64,000 nucleotides of DNA from Edaphochlamys debaryana. Lineage: Eukaryota; Chlorophyta; Chlorophyceae; Chlamydomonadales. The notes under the pieces are model-generated. The model was given only the letters and a program-made list of their open reading frames with translations, had not been told where the DNA came from and did not search any database. Shown here piece by piece: positions 33,745 to 44,411 of the stretch. The stretch lies in contig JAEHOE010000201.1 of NCBI GenBank assembly GCA_016858145.1, positions 1 through 64,000 on the forward strand, written 5' to 3'. A program made the translations under genes and the position numbers. Position 1 is the stretch's first letter. Every line of letters begins with the position of its first letter.

Positions 33745-34400
33745 GTGGAGGGAGCATTACGAGCATGAGAGGATGTGCAGGCTGCCAGGCCTCAGGAGAG
33801 CAACCGGGCTGCGGAAGCCGACAGACCACTCTGCAACCGGAGGGGCAAAAGCGGGCAGCCGGGTGGAATCAGAGGGACCGGCTGACGCCACGCGGGGACT
33901 GGAGGGTGCATTACGAGCATGCATTTAGAGGATGTGCAGGCTGTTAGGCCTAATGAGAGCAACCGGGAAGCGGACCGGGCACTCAGCCTCTGCAGGTAGC
34001 TCGCGTACCTCTGCGTCTGCCCTTGTTGATTTGTCCAAGGCACTGACGGAAATGGGTCTGGTCGCAAGGTTGCTCTGGCTGCTCTACGGAGCATGGAGAA
34101 CCGGAGGGACCGCACGCGGGTTGCGCAACCCGCCGTGGCAACTGGAGGGACCGCAACCCGTCGTCGCAATTCCTGAGCAACCACGTGGGCATAGGAGGGA
34201 AGCATGCCTACTGCGCCCGAAGACCTGCGCGCAAAGTGAAACAGACGAGTGGGGGTTTGACGAGAACAACGTGGCCAGAAGCCGCATGGGGAAGTCTTTG
34301 GGGGCGGGGAGTCATCCTACCGGGTCGGGAAACCGGGCGAAACTTAGGAGCCACTACGCGCTCGTCCGGCGCAGTCTGGAGGAAGGTGGGAAGGAAGTGC
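33745..34400. repeat. Diverged tandem repeat cluster (about 150-bp spacing)
   Basis: GGAGGGAGCATTACGAGCAT at about 33749 and the variant GGAGGGTGCATTACGAGCAT at about 33902 are each followed by GAGGATGTGCAGGCTG and GAGAGCAACCGGG. A third, more diverged part has repeated ACCGGAGGGACCGCA words near 34098 and 34140. GAAACAGACGAGTGGG at 34239 also occurs at 22332, next to another copy of the GCATTACGAGCAT word. Confidence 0.7.
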
Positions 34401-35176
34401 ATTGCGGTGCATCTGGCCGTAGTCTATACTTAGTCGACTTCAAAGCAGACATTTGACTTTTTGCTTGCGTGTGGGGTCGCTTGCGCGCGTGTCGCTACAC
34501 AGTCACACGGTTTGTTAGCCGAAGGTGCGAGTCCATTGGATTGTGCACTATGAGAAGGTCATAAAGAAACGAAGAAGCGCGGCCAATGCGCACACCGCCG
34601 CTGTCGTCGCAGGCCGACGCTGGGCATGCCACGTGCCCAGGTACGCATGCCGCCGTTTGCAGCACTGCAACGGCAAGGCTCATTGCCATGCAGCTGGTGC
34701 ACGCTCTTCAAGCAGGAGAGTGTCATTGATTCTGGAAAGTGATTGGCTGCCTAGCTAACCACAGGCGCCGCCTATGCGTGCAGCAGGCCCGCCCGCTGTC
34801 GCTCGCGAACCTCCCCCTGCCCAGCCACGCACGACCGCGCACGAAATATAGTCGCGGCTGGGAGCGTCGCGCACACGGGTGGAGCGTTCGCATACAACAT
34901 TATGATGACTGTATCATTGTGATACAATACAACAGCCCCCCATGTCCAACCTGCCTTTCTCGCAACCTCGGCCTTCCCTCACGCAGCCGTATCTGGCCCA
35001 GGCGCAGCATTGACGTTGCGCTGTCAGAGCCCGCCACCGCCTCCGCAGCCTGGGCGCCACGCTGTGCGCCGCCCAGCCCGCCGCCAAGCGCAGACGTGCC
35101 ACACGGCGCTCCGCCGCCAGCCTCCCAGACCTCCCGCCCTCGCCTCCCATGCGCCTCATCTCCCCAGCCTTGAGGT
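34401..35176. other. Intergenic; includes 3' UTR of the PARP gene
   Basis: No gene is seen. Near 34910 there is a small perfect inverted repeat GTATCATTGTGATAC. The right side should be the 3' UTR of the minus-strand gene ending at 35177. No TTACA (reverse of TGTAA) signal was found there. Confidence 0.4.
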
Positions 35177-38100
35177 CTAGTTGTCCAGGTGCACGATGTA
35201 CTCCGGGTAGGCCTGCGCGTTGTCAAACACAGCCACGATGAGCTGCGGCCCCTGTTCCGAAGCCACACGCCAGGCCGGGTCCGCCGCCAGCGCCGCCGCT
35301 GCGCTTGCGGCTGCGCCCGCACCCCCCGCCCCGCTGTTGGGGCGGGCCCCCGCGGCAGTTCCGTAGCCGTGCCGGCTGCGGCCCATGCCGCTGGCGTGGG
35401 GGCCGCCGAGGGGAACCTGGGGCGTGGCGAGGGTGCGAGGCATTGTAATGAGGATGGGTGGGTGGTGAGGGGCAGGCACCCGCCCGCTGCAGTGGGCCTC
35501 CGCGCTCATCCCGGCCCATCACCCCCCACTTGCACTCTCCGCATCTGCAGATGTGCCCACAACAGCACCCTCAGCCGCCCACCCCTCACACCCTATGCCC
35601 CCTCACCCCCCATGCACCCGTGCACCCTCCGCCCCCACCCACCGCGGTGTTGGCCATGTGGACCGAGTCGCTGCCCTCGGGCGGCTTGCGGATGCTGGGG
35701 CCGCCCGGGCCCATGCGCCCCAGCACCACCCGGCACAGCAGCATGGCGCCCAGGCGCCCGGGGAAGCGCACGCCAGCGGCGGCAGGGGCGGCGGCGGCAG
35801 CGGCGGCGGCAGCGGCGGCGGTGGCGACGGCGGTGGCGGCGGCGTTGGGCGTTGGGTTCCTGGAGGGGCGGCTGCGCCGCTTGGACGCGGCGTGGGCCGA
35901 GGTGGCGGAGGGTCCGGCGGCGGCGGCGGCCGCGGCGGCAGCAGCGGCGGCGGCTGAGGCGGCGGCTGCTGCTTGGAGGTTGGCGGCGGCCGTGCGCCAG
36001 CCCGGCGCACCAGGGGCGGCCGGCGGGGCCCCCAGCGGCGGCAGCAGCCCCATGGCGGGCGGCGGCATGCCGGCAGGCAGCGGCATGCCAGCGGGCGGCG
36101 GCATGCCAAGGAATGAGCCAAAGCCCATGGCCATGTTCCCCGTCCAGAGGCCCATAGTGGGCAGGCCGAAGCCGCCACCCGCAGCTCCGCCCCAGGCCGC
36201 AGCGGCCGCGGCGCCGCCGCCGGCCATCGCGGCGGGCATGTAACTCTTTTTGGTGTAAGCCTTGCTGTAGGAGGCGGCGGCAGCGAAGTAGACGCCCTCA
36301 CCCAGCGCGCCGCCCCTGTGGGCGGGGGAGCAGAGGGGGGTGGTCCGGCTATCTGATGCCGGTACGCACATGACTATGCTGGGGGTGTGGGCTGGCACTT
36401 CGGGCCACTTCCTCCTTCCTGTAAGTCAGACGGCCCGGCCCGCCCACGCGCACGCCCCGCTCAGACCCCGCCCCCGCCCCCGCCCACCTGTTGGACACTC
36501 GCATGTCGAAGCCGTCCTGCACAATCGCCTGAGCGGGGGCGCGCAGGAGGGGGAGCGCACGCACGAGTCAGCGGGAGCACTGAGCGTCCGGCAGAACCGG
36601 GGGCAGGGCTTGCACACACCCCAGCCGCAGCCCCCAGTCCCCGCCACCACCCGCTCCCCTGCACCCCACCTGCACCCCGCCTGCACCCCGCCTGCACCCC
36701 GCCTGCACCCCCACCACCACCCCTGCCCCCGCCCCTGCTCCCTCCCCCTCACCTGCAACACCTGCAACTCATCTGCACTCCCGGCACCCCCCGGGCCCCA
36801 CTCCCATCCCCCCAGGTCCCTCGCCCTAACCTGCACCCCCACCCCCGGCCCCATCCCCGCCCCCATCCCCGCCCGCTCCCACTGCACCCCCGCCCCCACC
36901 CCCTCGCCCCCTCACCTGCACCACCTGCGTGCCGGTGCCGTGCCACATGAAGTACTCGTGCAGCTGCTGGGGGCCCGCGGTGGCCTCCACCTCCCTGCGG
37001 TGGGGGGAGCAGCGTCACGCGCCTTGGCACGTAACCCTCAAGGCCGCCGACTGGCCCCAGGCCTGGGCACCCATGTGCACAGAGTCACACCCCTGGATCA
37101 ACACTGCATCGCCCCGACCGCCCCAACGTGCGCCCTCCCGCCCGCACCTGCGCCGGATGCAGAACTTGGTCCACAGCCGGCGGTTCTGCACTCGCTCCAC
37201 CCTGACCACCGAGGAGCGGGACAGCCCGCTCTGCTCCTGTGGGGCGGTGGGGCGCAGGGGGCGGTGGTGGGCGTGAGGACGGGACATGGGCGGTCAAGAC
37301 CACATAGCTTGCTTGCTTATAAGCCTCCGTGTCCCCATCCCATCCTCCAGGTCCACGCCCTACCTCGAACCGCTTCAGCACGCACTCCACCTCCTGCCGA
37401 AGCGCCGCCTCGCGGGCGGCCTGCGCGGCCGCGGCCGCGGCCGCCGCCCCGCCGCCGCCCGCTGCAGCGCGCGCGCTCTCCGCTGCGGCCCCCACGGCCG
37501 CCGCCGCCGCCGCCCCCGCCGCGCTCCGCTGCCGCTCCAGCAGCGCCGCGATCCCCCCGCAGTCGGCGGCCTGGCGGGGGCCGGCGCAGGTGCCGAGCGA
37601 GAGAGACCAGTGCAGCACGGCTTGGCGTGAGTGCAGGGCTCATGGAAGGATAACGATGCGGGTACGGCAAGAGCAGCGCGGCATGCCTTGATTGCCACCA
37701 CTTCCCTACTGTCTAAGCCCCGCCATTACATTCACCCAGCCCACCCCCAACCCCAACCCCACGCCCACGCCCCGGGCCCCCACCCCCACCTGTATGGCCA
37801 GCGCCAGGGCCTGCTCCGGGTCGCCCCCGCAGTGCCGCAGCAGCTCCTCGGCGTCCCTGGGGGGGCGCAGGCGGGCATGTGGTGATGGACACGCCACGAG
37901 CAAGAGCATGACAGCAAAGGATGGTGCAAACGAAGCGCACTGTGCTGTGCCAGTCCATGAAGCGCGGCCTGAGCGAGCTGGCATAGTGGTATGACCGACC
38001 GCAGACACGTGGCGTCTTCTCTTTCCAGCCGTACCACGTGGTTGGTGCATCAGCTGCCCTTGCCTCGGTCCTCCCTCGGTTGTCCCTCGCAAGGTTTTAG

Positions 38101-41100
38101 GTCGCTGGACGGAATCACATACCACGCCATACCCCCCGGTGCGCCCACCTGCGGTTGAGCCCGTTGGCGATGAGCTCCATGACACTGCCCTCGTGCAGGG
38201 GGGCGGGGGCGGCGGAGGGGCCACCGGAGGGGCCGGCCGAGGGCCCGGGGCCGGGGTGGGTGGTGCTGGTGCCCGCCAGGGCGTCGCCTGAGGGCGGGGG
38301 CCGCGCGGGGAGAGGCGCGGTGGGTGTTCGGGGGTAACCAGGGAACGTCCGCAAGTAGAAAGCCCAGGCCTGTGTGCGCTTGCGTATGGCACCGACGGGC
38401 TAAACACACCTAACAGGGCTGACAGGAGCAGCAGCAGACAGTCATTAAGAGGTGTGTCATGAGCGGTGCGAAGGAGGCGACTGCCGGCGATCGCGGGCCC
38501 CACCTGGCAGCGGCAGCACCACCAGCGTGACGCCCGCACCCACGGAGTCCATGGGCTCCCAGTGCGCCGGCAGCGGCGCCGCCAGCAGCACGTCGCCGGC
38601 GGCGCCGCCGCCGCCGCCCGCCGCTGCCGGACCGGCGGCGCCCGCAGCGCCGCTGCCGCTGGGGCCCGCACCCCCTGCGGCCGGCTTGGCCAGCAGCGCT
38701 TTAGCCGCTAGGTCTTGCACCTGTCGGAGGGAACGCGACGACTCACGGAAGATCTTGCAACGTCGGCACGACGCGGACCGCGCCGCATGACTACATGTAG
38801 ACATGAGGACAAGAGGCACAGGCCCCACAGCCCCTGCCTTGGCCTTGAGCTCCCTGGGAGTGGGCGTCGTCCGCGTGCTCTAGCCAAACCCTAGCCCTCC
38901 CATACAGTGGCCCCCAATGCCCTCCTGGTCCCACCTTGGCCTCTAGCCGCTCCTTTGCCCTGCGCTCCTCCTCCAGCCTGGCCCTGGCTTCCTCCAGCTC
39001 CGCCATCATGCGGGCCACCGTGGCGTCAGCCTCCGCCGCCGGGCCTGCCGCCACCGCCGCCACCGCCGCCGCCGTCACCGGTGCCGACGGCCCCGCCGCC
39101 GCCGCTGCCTCTCCTGCCGCCGCCGCCGCTGTGTGGATGGACGCCATGGCGGCGGCGCTGCCGCTGGCCAGCGCCGCCGTCGCCAGCGCGCGGGCGTCGG
39201 GCACGGAGTGCGCAGCGGCGGCGGCGGCGGCATGGAGGGCGGCGGCGGCGGCACGGAGGGAAGCGGCGGCGCCGGTGCGAGGGCGGGGCGCAGCGGCCGG
39301 CGTGGCGTCTGCCGTGAGGTCCACCAGCGTCCCGTCGTCGGTACCCGTGCCGCCGGCAGCGGCGGCGCGGGTGGCGGCGGCGGCTACATTGCGACCTAGA
39401 AACAGCGGTGTACGCGGCTTGCTGCCGCCGGCTCCGCTAGCGCCGGTGCCCCCGTCCTCTACCATGACGAAATCGTCCGACACTGCAGGCGCCGCCGCCC
39501 GAGCCGGCGGATTGCGCGGACCACCGCCGCCACCTGCCCCGCCGCTGCCACCAGCCCTGCCGCTGCCGCCGCCGGCCCAAGCGCCGGGCGCCAGCGCCGC
39601 AGCGGCCAGACCAGCAGGGTCGGGTGCAGCGGCAGCGGCCGCGGCGCCGGCGGCGAAGAGTGCGCTTGCCGTGCTGCCGCCGGTGCTGCGCCGCCGTCGG
39701 GGGTTGCCATTGCCGCTGGAGCCTCCGCCGCTGGCGGCGGGCGCATGAGCACGTGGGACCTCCAGCATCACAACGTCATCCTCGTCACTCGCGTTGACGT
39801 CAGAGTCAATGACCACCGCCGCCTCCTGCACCGCGGCCGCCGCCGCCAGCCGCCGCCGCCGCCGCGCAGGCTGCTGCGGCTGCGGCGCCGGTCCTGCCGC
39901 AGCGGCGGCAGCCGGCGGTGGCGCTACGGCAGCCGGCGGCGGCGCTACCGCTGCCTTAGCAGCGGGCGAGGCGGCTGAGGTGGCAGGCTTGGCGGAGGGC
40001 GGAGCGGCCGAGACGCCACTGGCGGCGCAACGCGCCCGCGTCCTCGGCGGCGGCCGACCGCCGCCGGCACCTCCGCCGCCGCCGCCACAGCCCCTAACAG
40101 CAGGGGGCTGGTCTTCGTCGTCCGAGAGAGTGATCACCTCCACCTCGGGCCGCGGCCGCTTCCCGGGCCCCGCCGCCGCCGCCGCCGCGGTTCCTGCCTT
40201 GACGCCAGACGCAGAGCTGGGCCCCACTGGGCCTCCCGCGGACCCAGCGGAGCGCTGGGGTTGCGGCGCGGGCTGCGCCGGCGCAGGCCGCGGCGGCTGC
40301 CGCCGCGGCGCCAAGGACTGCCGCTGGGGGCTGGCGCCCTGCTGCGCCGCCGTCGCCACCGCCGCCGCCGCCGCAGCCGCGGCCGCAGCCGCCGGGGGCA
40401 TCGGCGGGGCCGGGGCCGGGGCCGCTGCGCCGGCAGCGCCCCGCTGGGGGCTTCGCGCTCGGGACCTGGACGACCCCGGGTCACGACTGCCGGGGCTGCG
40501 GCTGCGGGCCCGCGACCTCAGCAGCGCAGCAGCAGGGGCCGAAGCGGCCGCAGGCCCCGCAGCTGCTGAGCCAGACCCCCTTGCGAAGCCCGCCATCAAG
40601 AGCGCCCGGGCCGCCTGAAGCGGCCCCGGCGGTCCCGGCACCAAGCCCGCGCCCCCCGAGGCCACACCACCCAGGCCCACACCCAAACCGCCATGCCCGC
40701 TCCCGGCCCCGCCGCCGCTCGGCCCTGCTCCCCCGCTCCCGACCCTCCCCGGCAACCCGGTCCGCCTGCTCCCGGCCCCCGCTGCCCCGCCGGCCCCGCC
40801 AGCCCCCCCCGCCCCGCCTCCCCAGCCGTGGTTGGCGGCGGTGCGGGCGAAGGCGGCCTGCGCCTCGGCCATGGCGTACTCGGACAGGCAGTGGCGGCCG
40901 CGGGACAGGTCCACGCGCAGGGGCCCGCTGATGCCGCCCGGGCCCGTGGGCGTGCGCACCTCGGCCACCTGCGAAGCATGGCGTCAACGGTGGGGAGGAT
41001 AGGCGCCGGCACCTTGCCTGGGGCCTTGCTTTGATGGCGTCGGTCTTACGGATTACACGATGGCTGTGGCCGGTTCCCACTGCCCCTACGCACCGCCCTC

Positions 41101-42578
41101 TCCAACCCGCCCCGCCCCACCTCCGCGTGCAGCATGTTGGCCAGCACCAGCACCAGCACCCCCTCCACACCGTAGCCGGGCTGCCAGCCGCCGGGGCCGC
41201 CCGTGGGCACCTGCGGGCCGCGGGGGAGCGGGGGGTCAGCTGCAGGCGGAGGCAAGCTCCATGGTGGAGGTGGAGGCACCTGGGCAGAGGTCCAGGGGGA
41301 CGGGACGGCCGCGATGCATATCACGCCTGAGCCGAAAACCCCCAATCCATGCCCTCCGTTTTGGAAGCCCCCACCCCCCGCTGCCCCACCAGCGCCTCGA
41401 TGCAGATGCTGCCCCCCGCCGTCACGTGGCCCGTGTACATGACGCAGCGGGGGCTGACCACGCGCAGGAAGAAGGGGCTCTGGGGTGCGGTGAGGGTTGG
41501 GGGCGAGGCAGGCGGAGGGCGAGAGATGACAGTCTTGGGGCACATGTTGGCAGCTGGAATCGGGGTGGACTCGGGAGGTACGGTGCAGGGCTTGGCGCAC
41601 CAAAAGGCTTAGCGCACCAACGTGCACTCAACACGACAGCCCCTACGGTATCCCCTCCAGACCCCGTCACAGGCCCCAAGACGACGCGAGCCCCGTGCTC
41701 CTAGCCCGTCAAACCCCCCCCCCCATCCCCAGCAACGCAGCGCACCGTGGGGTAGTCCTGCGGGAAGAGCGCCTCCATGAGGATGAAGTCCTGCGCGCCG
41801 CCGCTCAGGCGGGACAGCTCCGCCAGGTCGCGGTTGAGGCGGCGGCCTGGCTCGATGTCGTCATCGAAGTGGGCCACGCGGAAGCGCCAGCGGAAGAGGT
41901 CGTCGTCCACCTGGGGGGGAGGGGGGGAAGGGGGGACGGGAGGGAGCGGGAGGATGGATGCCTATGGATGTAAGGAAGGGGACGCGAGGAGAGGTAGGTG
42001 GGGCCGGGGAGGGCGAAGGGACACGGGGCCAGGGAAGCACGGGACAGTCTGGGGTGTGGTTGGTGGGGTTTTGGTAACTGCAGGTGGAGGCTGGCAGGGA
42101 GTGTGGAGCACCGGAGCCCTGCACTAACACCGCACAAGCTGCAACGGGTGTGCTGGTAGCTTATGCATGCGGCATCGCTAGCTATCAGCACCAGTGCTGT
42201 CGACGTCGAGCGTGCTGATGGCCGTGCCCTCCTAAATGATGGTGACAGCAGTTGGCGCGGTTTGCGTCCAAAGCAAGCCGGCGAAGGTCCGGCCCGCTAG
42301 ACCCCAGTTTACGCTGATTAAACCCCGGCCCCTTGCCGGTGGGCACAGGGCGGTGGGCCAGCGTGTCCATGCTAACGCATTCCACTCCTCCAAGAACCCA
42401 GCACGAGGCAATCCCTGTGGTCATCCGCCTGTGTGTGACTTACCAAAGTTATGCCCGAGACCTGCGGCTTCGCTCCTGTCGCCAGGGCGCACTGCTTTAG
42501 CGCCTTGAGCTCAGCCGTTAAGCGCTTTGCACCTGTGAAGGTCGCCCACTTTGGAGGCTGTGTGCCCACTGCTGCCAT
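35177..42578 (-). CDS. E2 (UBC)-like / SIM / UBA-like / PARP catalytic fusion protein
   Basis: Predicted 1421 aa from 14 exons: 42578-42444, 41910-41746, 41479-41390, 41210-41121, 40968-38935, 38720-38504, 38287-38149, 37856-37790, 37570-37364, 37236-37148, 36994-36916, 36528-36488, 36315-35643 and 35416-35177. All introns are GT-AG and all phases close. Residues 12-210 are UBC-like: AKRLTAELKAL, VDDDLFRWRF, FPQDYPTSPFFLRVVSP and GGSICIEAL with a candidate catalytic Cys126; no HPN motif, as in UBE2Q-like E2s. An Ala-rich linker carries SIM-like strings (about 437, 545-562, 658 and 707), then a short coiled coil (813-850). PARP blocks follow: PAHWEPM (W892), VVRVERVQNRRLW, YFMWHGT (H1096), DGFDMRVSN, LGEGVYFAAAASYS (Y1127), MLLCRVVLG and FDNAQAYPEYIVH at the end, resembling PARP10/14-type catalytic domains. 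A UBA-like segment (942-979) sits inside. Confidence 0.85.
37790..38287 (-). other. UBA-like segment encoded by two exons
   Basis: Across the exons 38287-38149 and 37856-37790 the protein reads GSVMELIANGLNRR then DAEELLRHCGGDPEQALALA. This matches the UBA/CUE pattern V-x-x-L-x-x-x-G-L, A-x-x-L-L, GGD-x-x-x-A-L. It falls between the PARP start block (PAHWEPM, VVLPLPG) and the ECVLKRFE/RVERVQN helices, so it is an insertion near the start of the catalytic region. A UBA would bind ubiquitin. This is assigned by motif only. Confidence 0.6.
39310..40147 (-). other. Cluster of four SUMO-interacting-motif-like strings in the linker
   Basis: In the large exon the frame encodes VEVITLSDDEDQ (about 40111-40147), VVIDSD and DEDDVVMLEV (about 39758-39825), DDFVMVEDGG (about 39455-39478) and TLVDLTADAT (about 39310-39332). 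Each pairs a short aliphatic core with Asp/Glu/Ser, the usual SIM pattern. The surrounding linker is Ala/Gly/Pro-rich, so these acidic-hydrophobic islands stand out. Function is inferred. Confidence 0.55.
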
Positions 42579-42952
42579 CCTGGAGCCAGGTGACCTCAGC
42601 GGTGCGGGAGCCCGCTCGGGGCAATGGAGCTTGTGCTCAAACTGGTTTTGGCCCCTCGACGGTGGCTGTGGCTACCATCAGGCACGTCGGGAGGTCAGTG
42701 GGCAGTGGGCTGGTTGGGCAGTGTGCAGTGGGCCTGTAGGGGCCAGATGTGCTCGCCAATGCTGCGCGTGCGGAGCCCGAGGTGACGTTCATCGAGTGAG
42801 ACTCCGCGGTCTGCAGCGTGCTTTTGCAGCTAACATTGGCAGCCCTGACGCGCTGGCCTGGTGCCGTCGAGGGCTAGAACCCCCGCACATGCTTGCGCGC
42901 GACCGCGACTTGGCGTCCGCGCAAAAACCAGCCTGCTAAGCCCAGACGTATC
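42579..42952. promoter_or_regulatory. Divergent promoter region, PARP fusion gene / flavin reductase gene
   Basis: Only 374 bp separate the two start codons, which are transcribed away from each other, so this interval must hold both promoters and 5' UTRs. No TATA box or named element was recognised. Confidence 0.6.
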
Positions 42953-44411
42953 ATGCGTGTACATGCTATAACTGATCTCAGCTGCCGACCCAGGACTCGG
43001 TGTCGCGCAGTCGTCTCGGCAGCTATGGACCAAACGACGCCGCTTTTCTCCAAGCTAAACCAGCCAGTGTACTCTCTATCGACGCAAGGGTTGCCTGGCG
43101 GCGGACCCGCGTCAATGAACCTCGTCACGTATGCTTCCCCCGTCGCAATCAAGCCGCGCATGTACGCCATCGGGCTCTACCTCGGCACGCTGAGCCACGA
43201 GAACTTCCGGCACCACAAACGCGGCGTCCTCCAGGCAGGAAGGGCGGCATAGCTGCTCCCGGGGCGACGAGGGGTTTGGGGGCCGGGCGGGGAGCCCTGG
43301 GCCTCCCACACACACCTTCACCTCCCTTCCCCCTCTACATCCCCCGCTCTCACCCTCCCTCGCGCATGCTGTTCGTCTAAACCACCACACCCCGCAGGTC
43401 CTCCAGCAGCAGCACGTGCCCCTGTTCCAGCTGCTGGGCAAGACCAGCGCCCGGGACACCGACAAGCTGGCGGCCATAGAGGCGGCGGGCTTCCGCTTTC
43501 GGGAGCGCCTCGGTCTGGCCACGCTGGAGGGTACGTTAGGGCACTGCTACCGATATTGCAATCAGCTTCAATCCCCTGGGGCTGATTGGTTTGGTGGCGC
43601 TGGCGGGCCGGCCCAGTTGGAAGGAGCTTTGGGGGTACCGTATGAGGGTATGGGCGCGCGCGCGATGGCCCTGGCTCTCGGGAGCATGCGGGTGCCCCCT
43701 GATGGATGCATGGGAGCGGGGTTGTATGTCGATGAGGAAAATGCCAAGGGATTGGGCGAATCTAGGGTGCGAGCAGGAGACAGGGATGTTGGGGTAGGGC
43801 TGGTGGCAGGCGGTGGGTTACCGACGATACGGCACAGCGCCCAGCATCGTGGAGGCCTGGTTCAGGGGTGCTCCAGCCTGCGGGTAGGGTGGTGCCCAAG
43901 CGCCTGTCGAAGGGGATCGCTCGGCGTATTGCGCTCTGCCTTTGGAGGCCACACCACAGCTGTACGCAATTAACTTCCTGACTGCGAAACTTGCGTCACT
44001 CTCCTCATTGCAGATGCCGCCTGTGTGATGGAGCTGGAGGCAGCGTCGGACTTCGTGCCCTGCGGTGAGGGGCGAAGCGGGGCGGTCCTGGACCGGCAGC
44101 GGGCGCTCCGGGGCAGGCGTATGACCTACGCTGTCAAAGGGGGTAGAGTGGCAGGGCGCTACGGTGCTCATGGGTGCAGGGGCACTACCCGCGCCTCCCC
44201 ACAAGGTGGCCATTCCTCACATCCGGCCTCGCCTGACCGCCCGTGGGTTCTTACCACACACCTTTCCTCCGCGCCTCCACAACCCATCCACCCCTCCCCC
44301 CCAGGCGACCACGAGGTGGTGCTGTGCCGCGTGACCCGCTTCGAGGACCTGGCCGAGGGGCCGGACGGGGTGCTGTACACGGACACGCTGCGGAAGGCGG
44401 GGCTGATGTGA
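42953..44411 (+). CDS. Flavin reductase-like (FMN-binding split-barrel) protein, probably organelle-targeted
   Basis: Four exons: 42953-43234, 43398-43530, 44014-44064 and 44305-44411, with consistent phases and a predicted 190 aa. The core reads NLVTYASPVAIKPRMYAIGL, GTLSHENF, VLQVL, FQLLGKTSARDTDK, DAACVMELE, CGDHEVVLCRV and VLYTDTLRKAGLM, the layout of the flavin-reductase-like FMN-binding family. Members bind FMN and often act as oxidoreductases; the substrate is unknown. The first 24 residues (MRVHAITDLSCRPRT..., ending VVSA) look like a transit peptide; an in-frame ATG at 43025 would give a 166-aa form and another ATG exists at 42893. Intron 1 has a GC donor (CAG-GCAGGA) in the preferred model. 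A GT donor nine bases earlier would drop VLQ, which fits the family less well. Confidence 0.85.

Noticed and set aside
36655..36720. CTGCACCCCGC short tandem repeat inside a PARP-gene intron, considered as a possible CRISPR-like array
   Set aside because: It is an 11-12-bp simple repeat without spacers, an ordinary intronic microsatellite.
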